Shown here: positions 1-10,027 of the stretch, in pieces
How the letters are laid out: the number at the start of each line of letters is the position of its first letter
Position numbering within the stretch: the first letter of the stretch is position 1
Assembly: GCA_037951105.1 (NCBI GenBank)
Contig: JBAMJV010003329.1
Location: 27,713-91,712 of the forward strand
Length of the DNA stretch: 64,000 nt
From: Echinarachnius parma
Taxonomy: Eukaryota > Echinodermata > Echinoidea > Clypeasteroida > Echinarachniidae
Direction: 5' to 3'
Notes under the pieces: generated by a model
What the model saw: the letters and a program-made list of their open reading frames with translations, nothing else
The model's database searches: none
What the model was told of the DNA's origin: nothing
Position numbers and translations under genes: made by a program

Positions 1-412
1 AGCGAGCTTGAATTTTTTTGCAATTTCACAGCGGAAAGTTGCCATTTGTTTCAATATAATTGTATGGGTGTATTCATTTTATTGCATATGATATGGCGTT
101 ATGAAGGGTAATTATAAACATCCGAGGTTGTTAGATATTACAAACGAGCGGAGCGAGCTTGAAATTTTTTAGCAATTTCACAGCGGGAAAATTGCCATTT
201 GTTTTAATATAATTGTATGGGTATATTCGTTTTATTGCATATGATATGGCGTTATGAAGGGTAATATATAAACATCCGAGGTTGCTAAATATTACGTATG
301 CAAGCGAGCGGAGCGAGCTTGAAATTTTTAGCAATTTCACAGCGGAAAATCCCAAAATCCCGGAGAAAATGGGGGAGAAAAGAGGGGAAAGGAATAAATG
401 AAAGAAGGGACC
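1..412. repeat. Minisatellite, unit about 150 bp
   Basis: About 2.7 tandem copies of a ~150-bp unit are present. Each holds GCGAGCGGAGCGAGCTTG, an AATTTCACAGCGG block, a Gs-poor stretch around ATTGTATGGGT, and GATATGGCGTTATGAAGG. The window starts inside the array. The array runs into a purine-rich tail and the short repeat ACCCATGTCT near 410-460. The same unit and tail recur at 35985-36600, so this is an internal array of a dispersed element rather than a local satellite. Short open frames here are accidental. Confidence 0.85.
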
Positions 413-636
413 CATGTCTCAGGTTTTTTTTTACAATATGGGACCCATGTCTAAGGATTTTTTTAATGAAAAGGGGACTAGATAAGAGACAAACGGCCAC
501 TGTTAGTCTGGAACTCGCCTGGTCTTGACCTTCAGTCTTCATCTATTCTTCTGGCGCATTTTACGTCTGGGCTATACTAACAAAAAAAACGATTCTGAAG
601 TTTATGAAGCGCTTCTTAACGCACTTCGCGCAACTA

Positions 637-1094
637 CCGTAAAACTCCGTGTATAAGACGCACTTTTTTTCCGTCGGAAAATTTTCAAAGTGGGGGGTGC
701 GTCTTATACACAGGTACAGCCAAAAAAAAAAATTTTTTTTTTTTTTTTTTTTAGAATTTTTTTTTTGGGACACCCAGTAGTCATGTTTAATGCATATTAA
801 ACTGGTCTAGGGCATGACAAGAACTTTATATAAGGGGGAACATTTATCAAAATATACCTTTTTCCTACATAAATTATAGTGGTTAGCAAAACAAAATGCA
901 AGTTTTTAAGCAGTAACACTGCTACTAATTGAATATTCAGATATTCATGAGTAGCAGCACTCATTTAATATCCAATTTTCTAAACAGTGGTTATACATTT
1001 TTCTCAACAAAAAAGTTATTAATGAATTTAGTATTTTGCATATTTAATGAGCATTGCTACCTCATGAATATCTGAATATTCATTAAAAAAAAAT

Positions 1095-1130
<36 letters not shown>

Positions 1131-1210
1131 TTTTTTTTATTTTTTTTTAATAGAAAGTTGGGGGTGCGTTTTATACACGAGTGCGTCTTATACACGGAGT
1201 TGTTTTACGG
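637..1210. mobile_element. pogo/Tigger-type non-autonomous element (TA target)
   Basis: Terminal inverted repeats read CCGTAAAACTCCGTGTATAA on the left and its near-complement on the right, each followed by a GACGCAC block. TA dinucleotides flank both ends (635-636 and 1211-1212), as expected for the Tc1/mariner/pogo superfamily. The interior is non-coding: A/T homopolymers at 720-775 and 1086-1150, and a second inner inverted repeat around 930-1080 (GATATTCATGAG against CTCATGAATATC). No transposase is present, so it would be mobilised in trans. Confidence 0.75.
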
Positions 1211-1361
1211 TACTCTAAATGATCGTGACATACTGTATACGTGTAGGCTATACAGTTATAATTACATTTTAAAAAACACTAATTTCTCATGCATTATGCT
1301 TTCTTTTTTCTTCTTCTTCTTCCTTCTTTCTTTTTTTTTATTCATTTTTTTTTAATTCTCA

Positions 1362-1462
1362 GGGGGGGATGATAATTTTGTACAGGCATCCCCCCCTCCT
1401 TAAAGAGCGGGGGGGGGGGGGGATGCACCCCCCCCCCATCCCTCCCGGGATTTACGCCCCTG
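1362..1462. mobile_element. Small GC-run hAT-like fragment
   Basis: A ~100-bp segment runs from CAGGGGGGGATGATAA to TTTACGCCCCTG, with long G and C runs between. The CAGGGG/CCCCTG ends resemble the hAT-like elements elsewhere in the window. No convincing 8-bp target duplication was found, so the call is weak. Confidence 0.35.
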
Positions 1463-1521
1463 CTACATACTCTTCCACCAGAGGCAACAGGGTTATAGGG
1501 AAGAACATAATGATATATACA

Positions 1522-2005
1522 CAGTGGCGTACCCACGAAGGGTGGAGGGGGGGGGGGGGGGTTTGTCAGAAAAAAAAACTTTCAGCAGGGGGGAGGGGGT
1601 AGTCGTAGAAAATGTTCGCAGCCGAGACCACAAATTTTCGACAGTTTTCGAGACCGAGGCCAGGTCCGGTCCGCAATTTTCGAGACCGAGACCAAGACCC
1701 AGTGATTTAGAACCCTGTAAGTGGGGGAGGGGGGGGGGGGTGGTAGTGGTATACAATTTTTGAAGCCGAGAACAACAATTTTCGACATTTTCGAGGCCGA
1801 GACCACAGTTTTCACACTTTTCAAGGCCATAACCACGTTTTTTCGCACTTTTCGAGGCCGAGACCATAGAAAATTTGGTCTCGAGACCGTTTAAAATTTG
1901 ATAAGGGGGGGGGGGGGTTCAAACCCCCCCTAAAACAGTCACCTTTTGGTCAAGGGGAGGGGGGGGGGGTTGAACCCCTAAACCCCCCTGCTGGGTATGC
2001 ATATG
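1522..2005. mobile_element. hAT-like non-autonomous element with 8-bp TSD
   Basis: The left end is CAGTGGCGTACCCA and the right end is a decayed complement, TGGGTATGCATATG. Both are flanked by the 8-bp duplication TATATACA (1514-1521 and 2006-2013). An 8-bp TSD and CAGNGGCG ends are typical of hAT elements. The interior has 8-10 degenerate copies of a ~25-bp motif around TTTTCGAGACCGAGACCA, and G runs near both ends. A diverged piece with the same motif lies at 39400-39580. No transposase is encoded. Confidence 0.8.
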
Positions 2006-2013
2006 TATATACA

Positions 2014-2162
2014 TATAGTTGTATAACTTGTATGAATAATGATTAAATTACAGGATTACAAATACAATGTACATCTGAGCGCAACCTACGTATGGCATTC
2101 TGTTTAAAAAAAAACATACATATTCATTAATGCATGGCAATTATATGACATATTCATTATTC
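2014..2162. other. AT-rich spacer, nothing recognised
   Basis: A non-coding AT-rich stretch between the hAT-like element and the Tc1 foldback. No feature was seen. Confidence 0.5.
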
Positions 2163-3760
2163 ACTATTTTAGACTAAAAATAATGATTATATAATGTTTC
2201 CAAACTACCAATGTACAATGAATGTTTGAATGGGTTTGCATTAATTAATCAAGCCTTTTGTTTTGAGCTTTGAAAGGCATGACCTTTCATGATGGGCCCC
2301 TTTCCTTCTCCAAAGCGTATGTCCAGCAAGTCATCATTATGTGTCATTTCTCAGCGTTCACTTTAAAACTTTTAACCAAAATTGGCACATAGGCTCTCTA
2401 GGCTATACTCCATCCAACACCGTTGCCTACACGCCAAACGATGCTTGTGCTCCACCAGGAAGGGGTGTCAACAAGCAATGTCCACTGTTTTGTTGAAACA
2501 TCGTAGGTTAGGATCTGTAAAATCCTCAGACGTCATCGAGAGGAGGGGCAATTAAAGCTACGGGAATCTCTAGGACGTTCACAATTGACCACCATGATAA
2601 CTGATCGCAGATTGCTTAACCTGTGCCGTAGAAACCGGAAATGCCAAAATGGAGCCTTCGCCGTCTATGAAGAAAACACTATGGAATCAACGCTTTTCGC
2701 CAAACTGTAGATCAGAGATCCCTCTAACATGGTTACCGAGCAAGACAAACTACCAAGTGTCCACTCTAATCCATGCAACCGAGATTTACCGGACGTCCCT
2801 GGACTAGGGAGCCCAGAATATTGCCGCCTGGACACTAGAGATATGTCATCTGAATGGGTACGAGCCATAACATCCTTGACCGAACAGATGGAGGACAAAG
2901 GGTTCGTCGATTACGTGACGAGAAGCTGGAAGATGTCTTTATTCACACAACGACTTGAGGTTGTGACGGCCAAACGGTGGTATGGCTCGTACCCATTAAG
3001 ATGACATATCACGAGTGTCCAGGCAGTGATCTTCTGTACTCCCTAGTCCACGGACGTCCTGTAAATCTTGGTTGCATGGTATGGGCTGGACACTTGGTAG
3101 TTTGTCTTGCTAGGTGACCATGCTAGAGCGATCTCTGATCTGCAGTTTGGCAGAAGGCGTCGATTTCATAGTGTTTTCTTCATAGACGGCGAAGGCTCCA
3201 TTTTGGCATTTCCGGTTTCTACGGCACAGGTTAATCAATTTGCGTTCATTTGTCCTGGTGGTAAATTGTGGACGTCCTAGAGATTCCCGTATCTTTAATT
3301 GACCCTCCTCTCGATGACGTATGAGGATTTTACAGATCGTAGCCTGCGATGTTCCAACAAATCAGTGGACATTGCTTGTTGACACCCCTTCCTGGTGGAG
3401 CACATCATCGTTTGGCGTGTAGGCAATGGCGTTGGACGGGATATGACCTAGAGAGCCTCTGTGCCAATTTTGGTTGAAAGTCTTGCAGCCAACGCTGAGA
3501 AATGACACATAATGACTTGCTGGACATACGCTTTTCAGAGGGAAAGGGGCCCATCATGAAAGGTTCTGCCTTTCAAAGCTCAAAACAAAAGGCTACATTA
3601 ATTAATGCAAACCCATTCAACCATTTATTGTACATTGGTAGTTTGGAAATATTATATACTCATTATTTCTAGTCTGAAATGGTTCATAAGGCGCAAAAAC
3701 AGGGAAAAGTAATGAAGTTTGATCTAAAAAAAAAAATGTCCAACATTATGACCAACAGTG
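2163..3760. mobile_element. Foldback made of two inverted Tc1-like copies
   Basis: Two arms of about 700 bp (roughly 2168-2870 and 2978-3684) are inverted relative to each other around a ~105-bp loop. The right arm reaches a Tc1-type terminus: reading inward on the minus strand from 3760 it begins CACTGTTGGTCATAATG, next to a TA at 3761-3762. The matching outer terminus is missing on the left. Both arms carry decayed transposase coding DNA. The structure is a head-to-head duplication and could form a cruciform. Confidence 0.8.
3195..3360 (-). pseudogene. Tc1/mariner-like transposase, DNA-binding (HTH) fragment
   Basis: On the minus strand the right arm translates into a helix-turn-helix segment with motifs ATICKILIRHREEGQL, then LGRPQFTT, then ERKLINLCRRNRK. 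A GRPxxTT linker between the two helix-turn-helix units is characteristic of Tc1/mariner transposases. The catalytic DDE/D part is not recognisable. The left arm carries the same segment on the plus strand (about 2490-2650), equally broken. It would bind the element's ends in an intact transposase and is non-functional here. Confidence 0.65.
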
Positions 3761-5238
3761 TACATGTATACCCACAATATCTTTCACATTAATACAATTA
3801 ATCAGGACACATTCGGCATAATCTTTTATGTTTGATATAAAGTAACTCACGCTTATTACCGTCCACCAGACTGCAAATTAATAAGATAATGCACAATGAA
3901 GTTGCCATGATGTCTCTTATGTTTCTGAACGGGATCCTTTTGGCACTCCTCACCTATATAAAAGAATGGTGAAAGCATCTCTAATCGAAAGCTTATGTTT
4001 TATGCCTAACGGCAAGATGTTGTTTCAAAACAATGGTTGTTGTACTTATAAAATAAACATACGAACATGCACGCGCAAAGTAATGAACAAAGATATCAAA
4101 TTGTAATTAATTAATTTGATAATTTTTTGTTGGCTCATTCATGAAACAACTTAAGTTGGTCGAGAATGCGCTCCAATTGTGTGTGATACAGAAAAGTAGA
4201 TGACGTGTATATAGTCATCAAGAAAAGTACATCAATTCAAAACAAAATTCAGTTTTATTGAAATCCACACACAAACAAGGCTACTTAAAAAAACGTTTCA
4301 TGCTTTTGAATTGTATTCACAATTAGCAAGGATAGTTCAATATTGGTATAGGGGGCGCCTCAAGAAATAATATTGTTGTGAAATAATGATAATCTGAGTC
4401 TAAAGTTTGAAAGAGCGCGCAATTTTAATGACCCAATCAACTTTAATTGATCCCAATCGGTTAAAAGTATATCAAATTTGAATAAATGATAGGGGACCAG
4501 CTTTTATTCAATAATTTAACAAATATTTTAAAAAGCTACACATTTGTAAAAATCTACCAAAATGGTTTTAAAATTGTTTTCGATGATCTCACTATTAAAT
4601 AGGTATTTTAACCAAACATCACATCCACAATTGTTAATACAACAATGGTTGAAAATTGAGATGTCTGAAGGGCGCCCTTTTTACTGAAAATATGATTTCA
4701 TGATTACGTTGATCTAGAATTTTCCTATAAAGTCACTATTACAAATGCTAATTTATGGAAATGTCACTTCTCAACCAAGCTAGATGTATTTGAATAAAAT
4801 AGCTTAGCCGTTCAAATTTGTTTATACTATTCATGCATAGTACATTAATATAATAATGGTTAATCACATTTTACCTTATGAACAGAAAACCCTTTAGCCA
4901 TCAGAGAATATTCCACGGAATATTCCTGACGTTTCCAGAGGGACCACGGGGAGGTAAGGTTTACCCCTCCATCTGCATCAGTGGACCTGCATGTTAAACG
5001 TCATGATACTTCTTGTTAATGTTGAACTGATACAACGAAATCTTCAAGATATAGCTTCCGTCGATTCACGGCACAATTAAACCGTAAGCAGAGCACTAAC
5101 AGTCAATTTCATAAGAAAACGAAGCATAGAGAGGAGACGAAAACAAATTATCAATAGTACATGGGGTTATCTGGCATCCATACAACCTATATTCAGATAT
5201 GACATTTTTTCACATCATAATTGAGCAAATTAACAACA
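3761..5238. other. AT-rich intergenic stretch with one degraded MITE
   Basis: No coding region is recognisable. A degraded MITE copy lies at about 4340-4705 and is listed separately. Otherwise I see only AT-rich unique-looking DNA. Confidence 0.5.
4340..4705 (+). mobile_element. Degraded copy of the AGGGGTAG-type MITE
   Basis: Blocks AGGGGGCGCCTC, TGTGAAATAATGATAATCTG, GCGCGCAATTTTAATG and GATGATCTCACTATTAAA match, in the same order, the element at 12178-12712. The ends are eroded and no TTAA duplication is visible. The orientation is the same as the 12.2-kb copy. Confidence 0.6.
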
Positions 5239-5326
5239 TATGGTGTGCCACAATTGTTGTCCCTCCGCATAATGTTATAGAGTTCTTATATATTTTTTAA
5301 AATACAAATTTTTTATTTTTATTTAA

Positions 5327-5889
5327 AGTGATCCCTGTAAATTGTCATATATTGCACAAAATGACATTTGAGACTTCAATCCTACATCAATATCATTGTA
5401 AAATATAATTGAATGATTTTTGAAAGTTTGAAAGAAAACGAACACTGTTTAACTAGTGAAAAAACGAATATTGAGTTCATATTTTATCACCGAATACTGA
5501 TGGCCTGCCGTAGATTTGTCGCAGTAATACTCGTCCGTTTGACAATATCCGCACCCGTGTATACAGACGGTACAGAATTTGCGCGCGCTCGGCTCAACAG
5601 TCGGGTACATCGACTCGTTGTGCTGCCCTGTCTATCAGTGATCGCGTGGTGCGCCGGCCGGGCGTGTTCAGCTACGCCTACGGCAATTGTACTTTTTTTA
5701 CCAAAACCGTTGGGCAACGTTTTTGACCCTAGTATTATCAATGATAATTATCTTCATACTAAAGGGAGCTTTTGAACAAATCTAACCCTATTTTATTCTT
5801 CTTTTACCATAAGCTAAACAAAATGGTAGAAGAGAAACGAGGAAGCTCCAAAAAATGTTCGTGGAGTTAGACACTTTACAGGGATCACT
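5327..5889 (+). mobile_element. TTAA-target MITE, AGTGATCC family, copy 1
   Basis: Terminal inverted repeats AGTGATCCCTGTAAA and TTTACAGGGATCACT sit between TTAA tetranucleotides (5323-5326 and 5890-5893). A second copy lies inverted at 56553-57097 and a partial one at 63687-63818. The interior has a CpG-rich core (GCGCGCGCTCGGC near 5580). A 120-codon open frame at 5413-5775 lies wholly inside the MITE, is not preserved in the other copy, and is not called as a gene. TTAA duplication is the hallmark of piggyBac-type transposition, but these TIRs do not start with CCC. Confidence 0.8.
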
Positions 5890-5894
5890 TTAAA

Positions 5895-6212
5895 AATTGT
5901 TGCTCCATTTGTTTTAAAGACTCTGTAAACTATATCTCTGTTCCTGTCACTTTTATTCAAAAGTTTTGCCACTTTTTGATGGCTCCTTACAATTTTATCC
6001 CTCATCATAGCTTGGATTTGTTGCTTATCTGCAACAGTCAGTTTTGTTTTCCGACCACGCTCCCTTTTGCTTGCAAAAGAGGTGGGACCAGGTTGTTTTT
6101 CCTTGGCCCACCATCGGTTTACCCACTTTACACTATGGTCAAGCAACTGGGCAATTTCAATAGAATTTTTAGTTTGCCTTTTCAATTTCATAGGCAACAT
6201 TCTTTGTTCCAA
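5895..6212 (-). pseudogene. Tc1/mariner-like transposase N-terminal fragment
   Basis: An open frame of about 106 codons precedes the MITE junction. It starts at an ATG near 6212 and carries two helix-turn-helix units: SIEIAQLLDHSVKWVNRWW, and after the basic linker RERGRKTKLT, DKQQIQAMMRDKIVRSHQKV followed by VYRVFKTNGATIFK. This order (HTH, GRK-type hook, HTH) is that of Tc1/IS630 transposase DNA-binding domains. The frame runs on into MITE sequence to 5814, so the last ~27 residues are not transposase. The DDE/D catalytic domain is absent. Confidence 0.75.
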
Positions 6213-7000
6213 ATTTGATTGATTCCTTTATTTCACTAGTGAGTCCTTGGTACTACCAGTATAGTTAATTGTAAGCACAACATGGAAAACTGCTGAAAAC
6301 AGCGAACATTTTGTGGATTTTCATCCAGTAACAGCCGAGATATTGCCCACAGTACAGACTGAGATGATATGTTTTTTGTCATAAAATCTTTCCGCACTAA
6401 GTTACAGCATGTTTGCTGCCCTCTATGGAGGGACATCAATTGTGGCACACCCTATTATAATATGGTTTTGCCTTTACATTTCCCCTTTGGAAAATATACC
6501 ACAGCTACAGTATCGTAACAAATCAGCCATATCGCACATGTAATCAATTCATCCATACAGGGGCGTCGATCACGGGGGGGGGGGGGGGGGGGGGGATGGG
6601 GGGGGATATATCCCCCCCCCCCCAATATTTGAGGTGGGGGGGGGGATGGCCTGTATTATCATCCCCCCCCCCCCAATATTTGGGAGGGTAACAAAAAAAA
6701 AAAAAAAAAAGTATACTGGCGCATGTAATTGTGGAAGAGGCTACTATCGTATGTCTTATGTTAGAAAGTCCTTACTCATTCCTCCATAAGCAAAAGAAGT
6801 GCGATCCGCCCTTTGGTTTTATGCAAACTTGATTTCATTAATTGTGTTTATCTATAACACGGTAACTCAGAAACAAGTTTATAAAACGTGAAATTGATGC
6901 CTTAGGTATGCTCCAGATTGCACAATTTCAAGCCCCAAAATGCAAAAGCTTCCTACCGTGGGAGGGGGGACACCCCCCTCCCACACCCACCCCCCCCCCC

Positions 7001-7432
7001 AGGCGCGGATCTACGGGGAGGGGGGGGGGGGGGGGGGGGGTTAGGGGGTTTAAACCCCCCCCCCCTTGGGCTGCCAAGTGAAAGTGTGATGTGCATAGAA
7101 AAACGCCATCATTGTGTCCAGACCCACACAGTATCCGTATCATCATTTGGTCAAACCCCCCCCCCCCCTTAGCAAAATAGCCCCCCAAAAATCGCCTCGC
7201 CGCTACGCGGCTCGTGGACGATGCTCCGCATCGTCATTGGGTCAAACCCCCCCCCCTTAGCAAAATAGCCACAAAAAAAAAAAATCGCCTCGCCGCTACG
7301 CGGCTCGTGGATGATGCTCCGCATCGTCATTGGGTCAACCCCCCCCTCTTAGCAAAATAGCCAAAACAAAATCGCCTCGCCGCTTCGCGGCTCGTGGACG
7401 ATGTTCCGCATCGTCATTGGGTCAAACCCCCT
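7001..7432. mobile_element. Nested hAT-like piece (CAGGCGCGGATCTACGG)
   Basis: This starts with CAGGCGCGGATCTACGG, then G runs, GGTTTAAACCCC, and a GGGCTGCCAAGTGAAAG block. It matches in inverted form the complete-looking copy at 35010-35320. The right terminus expected from that copy is absent, so this one is truncated or has been rearranged into the tandem hairpin cassette. Confidence 0.6.
7150..7432 (+). repeat. Three tandem copies of a double-hairpin cassette
   Basis: Three ~90-bp units each read: C run, TTAGCAAAATAGCC, A run, ATCGCCTC, GCCGCTACGCGGC, TCGTG, GACGATGCTCCGCATCGTC, ATTGGGTCAAA. GCCGCTACGCGGC is a 5-bp stem with a 3-nt loop. GACGATGCTCCGCATCGTC is an 8-bp stem with a 3-nt loop. 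Substitutions in copy 3 (CTTCG, TGTTC) mostly fall in loops. Two inverted copies occur at 35050-35215. Confidence 0.9.
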
Positions 7433-7480
7433 GATCATCCCCCCCAACCATGAGAAGAAATCGACGCCCTTGCATCCATA

Positions 7481-8716
7481 TGACCCTAATTAAACATTTA
7501 TAAACCATCTGGTATGGTTCTCAATATCGAAAATGTGTATTCAAAAGTACGTGCATGTTATAAATATACACTATACTGTTTTTAGCCTAGATCGACATTT
7601 TATGCATAATGTATTGTATATGCTATACATGTATTAGACATGATCTAAATATAGGTATGATACATTTTTAATTGATAGGTGACAGGTTATGATTAAATAG
7701 AGATATCAAAAACAACTATTTAAAAACATATTTTGAAAATGTTTGGAAAAGTGTAAGCTTTTTTTAAAATTTAATTTAATTTTAAAAGGAGTACAATAGC
7801 GACAATACGTGCATATGCAAGCTTAATAATTCTTCCCGAGTATTTTTGATACGCTGTAGATCTATATGACATGCACACTGGACTGCTATTTTTACCAAAA
7901 TATGTAGTGTATTTTGCATGTACATGTAGGTGATCGGTGAGGGACTATTGAATATGAAATTGCATATAACTTAAAACATAATCACACATTGAACATACCT
8001 TGAACTTGAAGGCCACACCTCACCTTCTTCATCGTAATAGTAGTAGATATTCGGAGTGCATTAACATTCATAGGGTCAGTCATGTCCGTTCAGTCCTTGT
8101 GGTGTACATTATAACAAGTGCATTCAGCTCTTTGGACATTTACAATGCCTTCTACCCTGCGTGTATTTATTGGTAAGTGAAAGTAATATTCGTAGCATCG
8201 ATGATCGGACAAATCAAAATGGCGGTGACGGGCATAGAGTAACTATAATATAAAGACGACGGGTGATCAAATAGACTTCGATCAAGACTACGTATGCTCA
8301 ATTATATTATGCACGGATACTTAAATAAATTATAAAATAAGGAGATATAATTTGAGTTGAAAAAAAGAGAAAAGAATGAAAAAAATTAATTGGCGTAAAT
8401 ATAACCAATATAAATGGAGAATCAATGAAAACAAAAAATCAACAACATTATATCAGAAGTGGTCAGATGTATATGCATGACTTACTAGTTTGACAAAATA
8501 AATGAAAATAAGGCCTTTTCTGTCATACTATATTACCTCTTTAAGAGCACACAATTAGCAAAACAAAATAATGTTTGATCAAAGTCCAATTCAGAAATTG
8601 CCACAAATAAAGATATTCGAATACAATTATTCAGGGGCATTGTCCTTTACTCAAGATTTCATCTCAGAAACCAACATTTGTGAAAATATAGCAAACTGCA
8701 TGCTTTTAAATCAATT
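7481..8716. other. AT-rich intergenic stretch, nothing recognised
   Basis: No coding, RNA or repeat structure could be supported. It is AT-rich with short homopolymers only. Confidence 0.5.
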
Positions 8717-8724
8717 CTTGTACT

Positions 8725-8854
8725 CAGTGGCGCCGATTCCATCCGAAAACACAATGCATTGGGGGGGGGGGGGGGGGGGGGGGGGGCGAGCATTGTTTGT
8801 GAACAATGCTCTGCCCCCCAATGCATTGTGTTTTCGGTGGAATCGGCGCGCCTG
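8725..8854. mobile_element. 130-bp hairpin hAT MITE with perfect TSD
   Basis: The element is one long hairpin. Its outer arms begin CAGTGGCGCCGATTCCATCC on the left and end GGAATCGGCGCGCCTG on the right, continuing through CGAAAACACAATGCATTG and its complement. The inner palindrome is GAGCATTGTT-TGTG-AACAATGCTC. An 8-bp duplication CTTGTACT (8717-8724 and 8855-8862) brackets it. The left arm has a run of 26 G against only 6 C on the right. Overlapping open frames are accidental. Confidence 0.9.
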
Positions 8855-8862
8855 CTTGTACT

Positions 8863-10027
8863 CTCTGCCGAATGTTTATTGTATCAGTCCCCTACAAGAT
8901 CATGGAATCCCTTATCAAAATTGTTGGCGACCCACAGTCTGCTCAGTGATTATCAGCATGGTTTGGGTCAGGCAGGTCATGTTCCACCGCGGTTAAACTA
9001 TGCATGGTTTAAACACAGCGACTGTTAGATCACAATCAGATACCATCGTGAACAGTTATGCCAATTGAGACTTATTTCCATAGTAAACCATGGATGTATC
9101 AGAATTATCTTGTTAAAATCTTTGTCATCATGATAACGGGTTTCTGGTCCATTTCGTAAACAGGCCAAGCAAATTAATTTGAATTGTAATCAATTTTGCC
9201 AATTCCGTTACAGCAATTATATATATCATGTAGTTACAATTTTATTAGCATTTAAATTCGCATAACAGTAATTTGAAAATAATATGTGCTTGCATTCTAT
9301 TAAAAATGTGATTCTTGAAAAAATTGTCATAATTATTTTCTTTTATATAATAATCTGAATGCAAATAGCGGACTTGATATTCAAACGATTTGTAGCATGG
9401 AATGCGCCACGTGCTAAATCACTTGACCTAGGATTAACTCGAATGCCTACATGCAATTTTAAACAACTATTTTAAGCCTTCAGCTCAAATTAGCGAAATA
9501 AAATGAACCGATCATTAAATACGAATAAAAAAGTAACTACTGAAATACTGCGCTATTATAGTACAGACCGTTCATTTGTTATAACACGACACCATGTTAC
9601 AGATCTAGCTACGTCAGCAGGCCAGTGTGCAATTAGCTAACATCGGCAAACAGTAACTTCCAACCTGCAATTTAACATTACAGTTATGTACTTGAAACGA
9701 TGAAAGCCATCAGATATATCAAAAGAATATGACTCACCTATGAAGTGGACAAAACAAGTAAGATTTCTCGAGGAATGTAACAAAGAATTCCAAAAAAAGA
9801 TACCGTGTGATTACTGCTAATTCCAACGTGTCCAGACACACAGACATGCGAGCAGACTATGGGCACTTCAGACACTCGAAGAGAAGGGGTTAAAGGGAAC
9901 CAACACCCTGCATTAATTTTCTAACATATGAAAGAGTCCATTACACCAGAAGGTTCAGGAAAATAGGTTTAATTCTATAATAATTGTTTCATAATTTGAC
10001 AAATCGTTATCATAATAATTATGTGCT
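8863..10027. other. Intergenic stretch, nothing recognised
   Basis: AT-rich and non-coding. A TTAAAGGGAACC at about 9891 resembles the start of a TTAA MITE, but no partner end was found. Confidence 0.5.

Larger units (their letters stand above)
5241..6452 (-). mobile_element. Tc1/mariner-like transposon, interrupted
   Basis: Terminal inverted repeats TGGTGTGCCACAATTG...TCCCTCC (5241-5266) and GGAGGGACATCAATTG... (6427-6452) are flanked by TA at both ends (5239-5240 and 6453-6454). The minus strand encodes the N-terminal part of a Tc1/IS630-type transposase next to the right end. A 563-bp TTAA MITE sits at 5327-5889, and the catalytic portion of the transposase is missing, so the copy is dead. 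Confidence 0.8.
6558..7472. mobile_element. hAT-like non-autonomous element with 8-bp TSD
   Basis: Ends CAGGGGCGTCGATCACGG and AAATCGACGCCCTTG are flanked by a perfect 8-bp duplication, CATCCATA (6550-6557 and 7473-7480). It contains long G/C runs, an A18 run, a segment with TGCACAATTTCAAGCCCC that recurs in other hAT-like copies, and what looks like a second nested element from 7001. No transposase is encoded. Confidence 0.85.

Noticed and set aside
1342..1867. Overlapping Pro/Gly-rich frames
   Set aside because: They arise from G/C runs and repeated CGAGACC motifs of hAT-like DNA.
5413..5775. 120-codon frame
   Set aside because: It lies entirely inside a MITE and is not conserved in the second copy at 56553-57097.
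7150..7432. CRISPR array
   Set aside because: Three ~90-bp units without variable spacers and with internal hairpins belong to a transposon; there are no cas genes.
8571..8996. 141-codon frame
   Set aside because: It crosses the 130-bp hairpin MITE and its G run, so it is artefactual.
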